Shown here piece by piece: positions 33,214 through 40,702 of a stretch of DNA of 64,000 nucleotides. The position numbers and the translations under genes are program-made. The stretch covers positions 62,001 through 126,000 of the forward strand of contig CADCIB010000005.1 in assembly GCA_902801375.1 (NCBI GenBank), in the 5' to 3' direction. Numbering within the stretch: the first letter of the stretch is position 1; the number at the start of each line of letters is the position of its first letter. Below the pieces are notes generated by a model. The model was given only the letters and a program-made list of their open reading frames with translations. It searched no databases and was not told the origin of the DNA. Source of the DNA: an uncultured Prevotellaceae bacterium (GTDB taxonomy: Bacteria; Bacteroidota; Bacteroidia; Bacteroidales; Bacteroidaceae).

Positions 33214-34101
33214 ATGAATATCAACCAGAAAGCCATCCTTCGCGAGGCGAAAGACTACTTCGTCATTCTCATCGGACTCATCAGCTACACCATCGGATGG
33301 ACGCTCTTCCTGCTGCCCAACAACATTGCGTTGGGCGGTGTGCCGGGCATCTCGTCTATCCTGAAATGGGCGTGGGGCACACCGGTGCAGGCCACCTTCT
33401 TCTCGGTCAATGCCGTATTGCTGATTCTTGCCTTGAAGATTCTCGGGCTGAAATTCTGCATCAAGACCATCTACGGCGTAGTGATGATGACCGTCGTATT
33501 GTCGTGTTTCCAGTCGTTGGTGGGCGACACGCGCCTGCTCCCCGACCAGCCTTTCATGGCGGCCATCATCGGCGGTTGCTTCTGCGGCATCGGCATCGGA
33601 CTGGGCTTGGTGAGCAACGGCTCTTCGGGTGGTACTGACATCGTGGCTGCCATCATCCACAAATACCGCGACATTTCGCTCGGACACCTCATCCTGATGG
33701 TCGACCTCTTCGTCATCACCAGTTCCTACATCGTGCTGCGCGACTGGAACCAGGTGCTCTACGGCTATGTGGTGCTGTTCGTCTCGTCGTATGTGGTCGA
33801 CCAGGTGGTCAACTCCATGCGACAGAGTGTGCAGTTCTTCATCGTCTCCGACAAGTACGAGGAAATCGGACATGCCATCATCAACGAGCGACACCGCGGC
33901 TGCACCGTCATCAAGTCGGAAGGGCTTTATACGGGACGCGAGCACAACATGCTCTTCGTCCTCGCCAAAAAGCGTGAGAGCGGCATGATTTTCCAGATCA
34001 TCAACAGCATCGACCCGAATGCCTTCGTTTCGCAGAGTGCCGTCATCGGTGTCTATGGCCAAGGGTTCGACCACTTCAAGGTGAAGGCAAAGAAGAAATA
34101 A
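33214..34101 (+). CDS. YitT family membrane protein (DUF161 plus DUF2179)
   Basis: 295 residues from the ATG at 33214. Five or six membrane helices begin with FVILIGLISYTIGWTLFLLP and the family motif ALGGVPGISSILKW. A second family motif, GIGIGLGLVSNGSSGGTDIV, is followed by the soluble C-terminal DUF2179 domain (FFIVSDKYEEIGHAIINERH; GLYTGREHNMLFVLAKKRE). Function is unknown; YitT proteins are widespread and suspected transporters. It is probably cotranscribed with the sirtuin gene. A GTTAAC-rich repeat follows the stop. Confidence 0.88.
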   Translation: MNINQKAILREAKDYFVILIGLISYTIGWTLFLLPNNIALGGVPGISSILKWAWGTPVQATFFSVNAVLLILALKILGLKFCIKTIYGVVMMTVVLSCFQSLVGDTRLLPDQPFMAAIIGGCFCGIGIGLGLVSNGSSGGTDIVAAIIHKYRDISLGHLILMVDLFVITSSYIVLRDWNQVLYGYVVLFVSSYVVDQVVNSMRQSVQFFIVSDKYEEIGHAIINERHRGCTVIKSEGLYTGREHNMLFVLAKKRESGMIFQIINSIDPNAFVSQSAVIGVYGQGFDHFKVKAKKK

Positions 34102-34118
34102 TTAATCTTAGTTGACAA

Positions 34119-34197
34119 GTTAACGAGTTAACAAGTAAACAAGTTATGTGAATTGTTAACTCCACAAATAGATAAAAAACTCAACTCGTCAACTATA
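34119..34197 (+). repeat. Left arm of a perfect 79-bp inverted repeat
   Basis: The 79 bp are exactly the reverse complement of 39159-39237. The arm starts with GTTAACGAGTTAACAAGT, contains ATGTGAATTGTTAACTCCAC, and ends 10 bp before the OPT start codon. Just left of it is a further unit (34108-34130) shared with 29199-29220 and 39113-39134. Confidence 0.95.
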
Positions 34198-34207
34198 CTA
34201 ATAAAAT

Positions 34208-36190
34208 ATGAAAGAAAACGAAAACATTCAGCTACCCGACAATGCGTTTCGGGAACTGAAAGAAGGTGAACAGTATGAACCGGTGATGGCGCCCCACAAG
34301 GCGTATCCCGAAGTGAACGGATGGTCGGTCACGTGGGGCATCCTCATGGCCGTGCTCTTCTCGGCTGCCGCAGCCTACCTCGGACTGAAGGTGGGGCAGG
34401 TCTTCGAAGCCGCCATCCCCATTGCCATCATTGCCGTGGGCGTGTCTACCGCCGCCAAGCGCAAGCAGGGCTTGGGCGAGAATGTCATTATCCAGAGCAT
34501 CGGTGCCTGCTCGGGTGCCGTCGTCGCAGGGGCTATCTTCACCCTGCCTGCCATCTACATCCTCCAGGCTAAGTACCCGGAAATGAGCGCATCGTTTCTC
34601 AACATCTTCCTCAGCTCTTTGCTCGGCGGTGTGCTGGGCATCCTGTTCCTCATCCCCTTCCGCAAATACTTCGTCAGCGACATGCACGGCAAGTACCCCT
34701 TCCCGGAGGCCACAGCCACCACTCAGGTGTTGGTTTCTGGACAGAAGGGGGGCTCGCAGGCCAAACCGCTGCTCATCGCCGGACTGGTGGGCGGACTCTA
34801 CGACTTCGTCGTGGCCACCTTCGGATGGTGGAACGAGAATGTCACCACGCGCATGGTTGGCTTGGGTGAGACATTGGCCGACAAGGCCAAGCTGGTGTTC
34901 AAGGTGAATACCGGTGCCGCCGTCCTCGGACTGGGCTACATCATCGGACTGAAATATGCCTTCATCATCTGCCTCGGCTCTCTGGCCGTGTGGTGGATCA
35001 TCGTGCCGGGCATGGCCTTGTTGTTTGGCGATCAGGTGCTCAGCATGTGGAATCCCTCCATCACCGACACCGTGGGCAGCATGTCGCCCGAGGACATTTT
35101 TGCCAACTATGGCAAGTCCATCGGCATCGGCGGCATCGCCATGGCAGGCATCATCGGTATCGTCAAGTCGTGGGGCATCATCCGCAGTGCCGTCTCCCTC
35201 GCCTCGAAAGAGATGAAGGGCGGCTCGTCTGAAAGCCGCGACCAGATTCGCACCCAGCGCGACCTGTCGTTCAAGATCATCGCCATCGGCTCCGTTGTCA
35301 CCCTCTTGGTGACCTTCCTCTTCTTCTGGTTCGGGGTTATGGACAACCTGCTCTTTGCTGTGGTCGGCATCCTCCTCGTCACCGTCATCGCCTTCCTCTT
35401 CACCACCGTAGCAGCCAACGCCATCGCCATCGTCGGGTCGAATCCTGTCAGCGGCATGACGCTGATGACGCTCATTCTGGCCAGCGTCGTCATGGTGGCC
35501 GTCGGTCTGAAGGGCCCCGGCGGAATGCTCGCCGCCTTGATCATGGGCGGTGTCGTGTGTACGGCTCTGTCGGTGGCAGGCTCGTTCATCACCGACCTGA
35601 AGATTGGTTACTGGCTGGGCACAACGCCCAGAAAGCAGGAGCAGTGGAAGTTCCTCGGCACGCTGGTCAGTGCGGCTACCGTAGGCGGCGTCATGATGCT
35701 GCTCAACCAGACCTACAACTTTGCGTCCGGCGAACTGGCAGCTCCTCAGGCCAATGCGATGGCGGCGGTCATCGAACCGCTCATGAGCGGTGTAGGCGCC
35801 CCCTGGCTGCTCTATGCCATCGGTGCAGCCATCGCCCTCCTGCTGACGTTCTGCAAGATTCCCGCACTGCCTTTCGCCCTGGGCATGTTCATTCCTTTGC
35901 AGCTCAACATCCCGCTGTTGGTGGGGGGTGCCGTCAACTGGTATGTCACGAGCCGCTCTTCTGACGACAAGGTGAACAAAGACCGTGGTGAGAAGGGGAC
36001 GCTCATCGCCTCGGGCTTCATCGCAGGAGGCGCCCTCATGGGCGTGGTGAGTGCTCTGCTCCGCTTCCTCGGGGTAAATGCGGTGAACACTGCCTGGCTG
36101 GCCAACCCGCTGTCGGAAGCCTGCTCCCTGGTGGCTTACATCCTCCTCATCATCTACTTTGTCAAAGCCACGAAGACGAAGAAGAGCTAA
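34208..36190 (+). CDS. OPT-family oligopeptide transporter
   Basis: 660-residue membrane protein with about 14-16 helices. The OPT signatures are AAAYLGLKVGQVFEAAIPIA, PYPEATATTQ-like KYPFPEATATTQVL and SNPVSGMTLMTLILAS. It takes up peptides or metal-peptide complexes by proton coupling; bacterial members are about this size. It has a hydrophilic N-terminus (ELKEGEQYEPVMAPHKAYPE). The start is the ATG at 34208, immediately after the repeat arm. The gene ends at a terminator shared with a predicted sRNA on the other strand. Confidence 0.93.
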   Translation: MKENENIQLPDNAFRELKEGEQYEPVMAPHKAYPEVNGWSVTWGILMAVLFSAAAAYLGLKVGQVFEAAIPIAIIAVGVSTAAKRKQGLGENVIIQSIGACSGAVVAGAIFTLPAIYILQAKYPEMSASFLNIFLSSLLGGVLGILFLIPFRKYFVSDMHGKYPFPEATATTQVLVSGQKGGSQAKPLLIAGLVGGLYDFVVATFGWWNENVTTRMVGLGETLADKAKLVFKVNTGAAVLGLGYIIGLKYAFIICLGSLAVWWIIVPGMALLFGDQVLSMWNPSITDTVGSMSPEDIFANYGKSIGIGGIAMAGIIGIVKSWGIIRSAVSLASKEMKGGSSESRDQIRTQRDLSFKIIAIGSVVTLLVTFLFFWFGVMDNLLFAVVGILLVTVIAFLFTTVAANAIAIVGSNPVSGMTLMTLILASVVMVAVGLKGPGGMLAALIMGGVVCTALSVAGSFITDLKIGYWLGTTPRKQEQWKFLGTLVSAATVGGVMMLLNQTYNFASGELAAPQANAMAAVIEPLMSGVGAPWLLYAIGAAIALLLTFCKIPALPFALGMFIPLQLNIPLLVGGAVNWYVTSRSSDDKVNKDRGEKGTLIASGFIAGGALMGVVSALLRFLGVNAVNTAWLANPLSEACSLVAYILLIIYFVKATKTKKS

Positions 36191-36214
36191 TCGTATTGAT
36201 TCAAGAAAGAAATG

Positions 36215-36247
36215 AGAAAAGGCCGCGCTTCACAGTGCGGCCTTTTC
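36215..36247. terminator. Bidirectional terminator after the OPT gene
   Basis: GAAAAGGCCGCGCT (36215-36228) pairs with AGTGCGGCCTTTTC (36234-36247), with one wobble. A and T tracts on both sides make it usable in both directions. Confidence 0.85.
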
Positions 36248-36322
36248 GTGTCCAATTGAACAATACTCTTTGTCTAACTTTACATAAAAATAAGAAGACA
36301 ATTTGTATGGGGATGAATATTT
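36215..36322 (-). ncRNA. Predicted ~100-nt small RNA
   Basis: An orphan promoter on the minus strand (TTTG at 36356-36359, 20-bp spacer, TACTTTTG at 36328-36335) points into a gap with no reading frame of note. The transcript would start near 36322 and end at the hairpin 36215-36247. The 5' boundary is an estimate from the promoter position. Confidence 0.5.
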
Positions 36323-36380
36323 CGTTGCAAAAGTACGCAAACTAAACGGAATGACCAAATATTTTTAGTATTTTTAAAGA

Positions 36381-38372
36381 TTATAGTTTCAGGCGGAGTT
36401 GGAGGAGCAAGTCGGTCATCGACGAACCATTCACCTGCTGATAGCCCGTTCCCATCGTGCTGCGGTCGAAATAATCGGTCACGCCCAACTTGCCGGTCAG
36501 CGACAAGTGCTTACCGAACTGATGACTGACCATCAGGGAATAGCGGATGCCTTCACCATAAAATGCGGGCATAGAGAAGTCATACAGCACACCGCGCTCA
36601 TAAACGTAGATACGGCTGTCGTAGTCGTCGGTATGGAACCAGGCGATGTTCCCCGCAAGCTTTGTTGAGCGACGCAGGGTCCAGACAGCGTGCTCACCCA
36701 ACATCCAACCGCGGCTCCTGGTCCTGAAGGTGGACTGCGTGAAGTCCAGTTGGGTGCGAAGGTTGAGGGCGTCGGTCTGCCAGATGGCAGCGAGGCGTGC
36801 GCGGTGTTCCGTTTTCCAGATCAGGTGTGTTTTGTCGTTGTTGTCGTATTGTCGGCGCCGGAGTCGGTATCGTGCGACCAGTTGCCAGTTGTTGTTCAGA
36901 GAGTAGGCTGCTTTGGAGAAGCAGTCGAGGGAATGTGACGATAGGCTTGCCTGGTAGCGCGCCCAGGGATGGTAGGCGAGATCGGCGTAGGCTTGGGCGG
37001 AGAATCGCCTTGAAGGTTTCCAATCGAAGCCGAGATAGAGTGCGCTCTCGTTCTGCACATGCCCACCGTCGCTGAGAGAGTTGGCGAGCAGCGCAACGTA
37101 TTTCATGCCGTAGAAACGTTGGAGGAGCGTGAGGTTGAGTTTTGCGTTGACCTGCCAGGCCAGTCGGTTGAGCGTGGCGAAGGCCCCTCCGTTGGAGGTT
37201 GCCGTCTCCCCGTGGAAGGAGAGTGGTCCGAGCAGGAGGGCGTAGTTGACGCCTATGTTGCAGAACTCCCGTCCGCGGGCATTGTGTCGCCGGTAGAGCG
37301 AGGCGATGTCAGGATGCAGGTCACGGTTGAAGGCCGTGTAGAGGGCTGTAGCCCCGACGGAATAATGTGAGGCGGCGAGGCGTGCGTTCATGCCCGCTGT
37401 GAACTGCGAAGAGTTGTTTTTCCTGTCCATCTCGCTGGTTGTGCGATGATAGCCCGAGTTGACGAGCGTGGCGATGGAGCCATCGTCGTTGAGAGAGGCG
37501 TCGATGTCTCTGAGCGAGAGGAAGGCCGTCAGCTGCAGGTTTCGGGAAACATCGACCGAGGCAGCTGCCCCCTGCAGGTAGTTGGCTTGGGAGCGCGAAG
37601 CATGAGGTCGGATGGCGTTGCGGTTGGCTCCCATCGCGGCGCTGGCCCACGCTTTGCCCAGAAGGAAGCTGTTGTTGAGGACCAATCCCATGCCGAAGTT
37701 GAGCCGGTAGCGTCCCAGTGCCAGCGCCTTCAGGCACTTGATGTCGCGGAGGACGACGTAGAAAGAATAGAAGTCGTAGCCCATCTTGTTGCGGTTGGAG
37801 AAGAACGGCTCCCCGGCGTCTTGCGCGCCGATGACCCCCGCCTGGAGCCGTTGCCCGTAGCTGAAGGCGTATCGGAGGTCGTGTCGGAAGGGATAGCCCA
37901 GATATCCGTTTTGGTCGCCCTGGCGCTCGTAGAACGGGATGCGTGCGGTGGCCATCAGGAGGTGATGGCCGTATCTGAGAATGCTGGCGAGACGAGGGAA
38001 GCGTTTCCCGTCGACGACCGGTTTATTGATAACGACGAAATGCGTCAACAGTTGTCGTTTCAAACAGTCGATCTGGGGGACCATGGCCAGTTCGCCCAAG
38101 GACTTCACAGGTCCATAGCGACCGACATATTCCAGGATGCCGTCGATCTCGCTGTCGGTGAGGAAGGGCAGCTGCTGCCATTGCTCTCGTGAGGCCGTGT
38201 TGACGTCGATGGGCTGCTGCGCCAGTTCGGAGAGGAGGTCGACGACCTGCTGGGAGGCCTCTTCCGACTCCTCGTCGTCGGCCACCTGTTCGAGGAGCGG
38301 GAGCCATTCCTGGGCAAAGCCCTTTGTATAGGAAACGAGCGTTAACGTGAATACAATAAAAATGAATTTCAT
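36381..38372 (-). CDS. Helix-hairpin-helix protein with outer-membrane barrel-like domain
   Basis: 663 residues from the ATG at 38372. The frame stays open upstream for 86 codons, but only through repeat DNA and the methyltransferase gene. The signal peptide is MKFIFIVFTLTLVSYTKGFA. An N-terminal ComEA-like helix-hairpin-helix pair (PIDVNTASREQWQQLPFLTD; YGPVKSLGELAMVPQID) follows. The rest (about residues 130-663) alternates short beta strands ending in aromatic residues, such as FGMGLVLNNSFLLG and SLMVSHQFGKHLSLTGKLGV, and ends in LLLQLRLKL, consistent with a barrel. DNA uptake is a tempting guess for HhH/barrel proteins but is not shown. Confidence 0.8.
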   Translation of the reverse strand: MKFIFIVFTLTLVSYTKGFAQEWLPLLEQVADDEESEEASQQVVDLLSELAQQPIDVNTASREQWQQLPFLTDSEIDGILEYVGRYGPVKSLGELAMVPQIDCLKRQLLTHFVVINKPVVDGKRFPRLASILRYGHHLLMATARIPFYERQGDQNGYLGYPFRHDLRYAFSYGQRLQAGVIGAQDAGEPFFSNRNKMGYDFYSFYVVLRDIKCLKALALGRYRLNFGMGLVLNNSFLLGKAWASAAMGANRNAIRPHASRSQANYLQGAAASVDVSRNLQLTAFLSLRDIDASLNDDGSIATLVNSGYHRTTSEMDRKNNSSQFTAGMNARLAASHYSVGATALYTAFNRDLHPDIASLYRRHNARGREFCNIGVNYALLLGPLSFHGETATSNGGAFATLNRLAWQVNAKLNLTLLQRFYGMKYVALLANSLSDGGHVQNESALYLGFDWKPSRRFSAQAYADLAYHPWARYQASLSSHSLDCFSKAAYSLNNNWQLVARYRLRRRQYDNNDKTHLIWKTEHRARLAAIWQTDALNLRTQLDFTQSTFRTRSRGWMLGEHAVWTLRRSTKLAGNIAWFHTDDYDSRIYVYERGVLYDFSMPAFYGEGIRYSLMVSHQFGKHLSLTGKLGVTDYFDRSTMGTGYQQVNGSSMTDLLLQLRLKL

Positions 38373-38390
38373 GGAGAGAGTATTGATGAG

Positions 38391-38480
38391 GGTGACCTCC
38401 CCTAACCCCGGCCTCACCCCTAACCCCTCTCCAAGGGGCGAGGGGAACTTAGGAGGGGGACGTGGAGAGGGGGGATGGTG
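38391..38480. repeat. Intergenic palindromic CT-rich repeat
   Basis: CCTCCCCTAACCCCGGCCTC, CCCCTCTCCAAGGGGCGAGGGG and a complementary CTTAGGAGGGGG segment can fold on themselves. It fills the space between the methyltransferase stop and the HhH gene, and resembles the DNA inside miaB. Confidence 0.7.
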
Positions 38481-38484
38481 AGGA

Positions 38485-39108
38485 CTACCTTTTCCGGATG
38501 AGGGTGAGGCCGTCGCGTAGGGGCAGGATGACCCGCTCGACGCGTTGGTCGGCGGCCACGAAATCGTTGAACTGAAGGATGGCCTGCGTCTGCCGGTCGG
38601 CGGGGCGTGGAGGCGCCAGCACATGGCCATCCCAAAGCGTATTATCGGCGAGGATGAACCCTTCGGGCCGCAACACGGAGAGCGCCATCTCGTAGGCAGG
38701 CAAGTAGGTGCGCTTGTCGCCGTCGATGAAGACCAAGTCGAAGACGATGCCGAGGCGGGGCGCTTGCGTGATGGCGTCGCCGATGGCGAACACGATCCTG
38801 TCGGCCACGGGGCTGCCTTCTATCCACGGCCGCGTGAAGTCCTCGAGTTCATCGTCGATCTCGAAGGTATACACCTTACCGCCCGGGTCGAGCGCCTCCG
38901 CCATGCAGATGGCGCTATAGCCGCTGAAGGTGCCCACTTCGAGAATCCGTTCCGGCCGAATCATGCGCACGAGCATGCGGAGGAGTCGCCCCTGGAGATG
39001 TCCGCTGGCCATGCGTCCCGCCAAGAGGTGGATGTTGGTGGCGCGCCAGAGTCGGTGGAGATAATCGCCCTCTGGGTCGATGTGACTGAGAATATAGTTT
39101 TCTTTCAT
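38485..39108 (-). CDS. SAM-dependent O-methyltransferase (caffeoyl-CoA/catechol type)
   Basis: 207 residues from the ATG at 39108. The class I methyltransferase core shows ILEVGTFSGYSAICMAEAL (SAM motif I), GKVYTFEIDDEL, DLVFIDGDKRTYLPAYE (metal-binding Asp) and FILADNTLWDGHVL, as in the O-MT 3 family with Mg2+-dependent catechol-like substrates. The physiological substrate in Bacteroidales is unknown. The start codon is fused to a GTTAAC repeat; 31 bp across it are identical to the start of the gene at 29194. Confidence 0.9.
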   Translation of the reverse strand: MKENYILSHIDPEGDYLHRLWRATNIHLLAGRMASGHLQGRLLRMLVRMIRPERILEVGTFSGYSAICMAEALDPGGKVYTFEIDDELEDFTRPWIEGSPVADRIVFAIGDAITQAPRLGIVFDLVFIDGDKRTYLPAYEMALSVLRPEGFILADNTLWDGHVLAPPRPADRQTQAILQFNDFVAADQRVERVILPLRDGLTLIRKR

Positions 39109-39158
39109 TATTTTAGTTGACAAGTTAACGAGTTGACGAGTTGACAAGTTGTTTCTTT

Positions 39159-39237
39159 TATAGTTGACGAGTTGAGTTTTTTATCTATTTGTGGAGTTAA
39201 CAATTCACATAACTTGTTTACTTGTTAACTCGTTAAC
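39159..39237 (-). repeat. Right arm of the perfect 79-bp inverted repeat
   Basis: Reverse complement of 34119-34197 with no mismatch. The arm covers the aroQ stop codon (39233-39235) and the downstream gap up to the repeat units near the methyltransferase start. Confidence 0.95.
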
Positions 39238-39643
39238 GAGCCTCGACGGCCAGGCGGTAGCCGTCGAGCCCGAAGCCAGCGATCACCCCGCGGCATACAG
39301 CCGACAGCAACGACTGGTGGCGGAAAGGTTCGCGCTGGTGGATATTGCTGATATGCACCTCCACCACTGGCGAAGCGATGCTGCTGATGCAGTCGCGGAG
39401 GGCTACACTGGTGTGCGTATAGCCTCCAGCGTTGAGGATGATGCCGTCGGCGGAGAACCCCACCTGCTGGAGCTTGTCGATGAGCTCGCCCTCGATGTTC
39501 GACTGGAAATAATCTATCTCGATGAGCGGATAGCGCGCGCGCAGGTTTTCGAGATAGTCGTCGAAGGGAGTATGCCCGTAGATGTCAGGTTCGCGCTGTC
39601 CCAAGAGATTGAGGTTAGGCCCGTTGATAATGATGATATTCAT
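39233..39643 (-). CDS. aroQ: Type II 3-dehydroquinate dehydratase
   Basis: 136-residue dodecameric enzyme of the shikimate pathway converting 3-dehydroquinate to 3-dehydroshikimate. Motifs: INGPNLNLLGQREPDIYG (with the catalytic Tyr loop), NIEGELIDKLQQ, ILNAGGYTHTSVALRDCI, and VVEVHISNIHQREPFRH (catalytic His). The length is slightly short but complete. The stop codon lies inside the right arm of the 79-bp inverted repeat. The gene is divergent from xerD. Confidence 0.95.
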   Translation of the reverse strand: MNIIIINGPNLNLLGQREPDIYGHTPFDDYLENLRARYPLIEIDYFQSNIEGELIDKLQQVGFSADGIILNAGGYTHTSVALRDCISSIASPVVEVHISNIHQREPFRHQSLLSAVCRGVIAGFGLDGYRLAVEAR

Positions 39644-39666
39644 AGGCGATGAGTGTAAAATCGCTG

Positions 39667-39725
39667 CAAATTTAATGAATAATGATGAAATAATGGTGTT
39701 GTTTCGTGGAAAAACATTACTTTTG
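39667..39725. promoter_or_regulatory. Divergent -7 boxes of aroQ and xerD
   Basis: Minus strand TAAATTTG (39667-39674) for aroQ, about 24 bp before its ATG. Plus strand TACTTTTG (39718-39725) for xerD, 13 bp before its ATG. The -33 elements are unclear for both. Confidence 0.6.
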
Positions 39726-39738
39726 CAGCATTATTTCT

Positions 39739-40701
39739 ATGGAGAAGAGGAATGCAGCGCTCTTGCGCTCCTACGGACGCTACCTGAAACTGGAGCGCAA
39801 CTTCACCCGCAACACGCTGGACGCGTACCTGCGTGATGTGGAGAAACTGCTTGAGTATGCGGAAGCCGAAGGACTGGAAGTGAAGGAAATAACGACCCAG
39901 CACCTGCATCACTTCGCAGCCACGCTTCACGAGGTGGGCATAGCGGCGCGTTCTCAGGCAAGGATCCTGAGCGGTGTGCGCTCGTTTTTTCGTTTTCTCC
40001 GCATGGACGGCCGTATAGAGAGCGACCCGACGGAGCTGCTTGAGTCGCCTCTGGTGGGGCAACACCTGCCAGAAGTGCTGAGCACGGAAGAAGTGGACCA
40101 GCTGGAGGCAGCCATCGACCTGACGAAATGGGAGGGCCACAGAAACCGAGCCATCGTGGAAGTGCTCTTCTCGTGTGGCCTCCGCGTGAGCGAACTGACG
40201 GGGCTGAAACTCTCGAACCTCTATATTGAGGAAGAGTTTCTGCGAGTGGAAGGCAAAGGAAGGAAAGAGCGCCTCGTGCCCTTGTCGCCCAAGGCCATCA
40301 AGGAGCTGCATCTGTGGTTCGACGACCGTAGGCACATGGACATCAAGCCCGGCGAGGAGGACTACGTCTTCCTGAACCGTCGTGGAAGCCACCTGACGCG
40401 CACCATGATCCTGATCATCATCAAGCGGTTGGCAGAGGAAGCTGGCATCAAAAAGACCATCAGTCCTCACACCTTGCGCCACTCTTTTGCCACCGCTCTT
40501 CTCGAAGGGGGAGCGGACCTTCGCGCCATCCAGGCTATGCTTGGGCACGAGAGCATCGGCACCACGGAAATCTACACGCACATCGACACCCACACCCTGC
40601 GTGAGGAAATACTGAACCACCACCCTCGCAACCTCATCAGCCACCCGCCGAAAGACGGTGATGACCCAGCAGGGGCTTTGACAACGGAATACACAATATA
40701 G
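39739..40701 (+). CDS. xerD: Tyrosine recombinase XerD
   Basis: 320 residues from the ATG at 39739; a GTG 33 bp upstream lies before the -7 box and is unlikely. The SAM-like N-terminal domain (LERNFTRNTLDAYLRDVEKL) is followed by the catalytic domain with Arg in FSCGLRVSELTGLKLSNL, Lys in VEGKGRKERLVPL, His/Arg in SPHTLRHSFATALLEGGA, and His and Tyr in LGHESIGTTEIYTH. It resolves chromosome dimers at dif with XerC. The C-terminus has about 20 extra residues (HHPRNLISHPPKDGDDP...). The next gene begins 1 bp after the stop. Confidence 0.93.
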   Translation: MEKRNAALLRSYGRYLKLERNFTRNTLDAYLRDVEKLLEYAEAEGLEVKEITTQHLHHFAATLHEVGIAARSQARILSGVRSFFRFLRMDGRIESDPTELLESPLVGQHLPEVLSTEEVDQLEAAIDLTKWEGHRNRAIVEVLFSCGLRVSELTGLKLSNLYIEEEFLRVEGKGRKERLVPLSPKAIKELHLWFDDRRHMDIKPGEEDYVFLNRRGSHLTRTMILIIIKRLAEEAGIKKTISPHTLRHSFATALLEGGADLRAIQAMLGHESIGTTEIYTHIDTHTLREEILNHHPRNLISHPPKDGDDPAGALTTEYTI

Positions 40702-40702
40702 A

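Noticed and set aside
38373..38630. 86-codon upstream extension of the HhH barrel gene
   Set aside because: It runs through intergenic repeats and into the methyltransferase gene in another frame; the signal peptide beginning at 38372 is a clear start.
39739..40701. XerD-like gene as a dedicated invertase for the 79-bp repeats
   Set aside because: Its sequence and its gap to aroQ look like housekeeping XerD, and a 79-bp perfect repeat fits homologous recombination better than a site-specific target.
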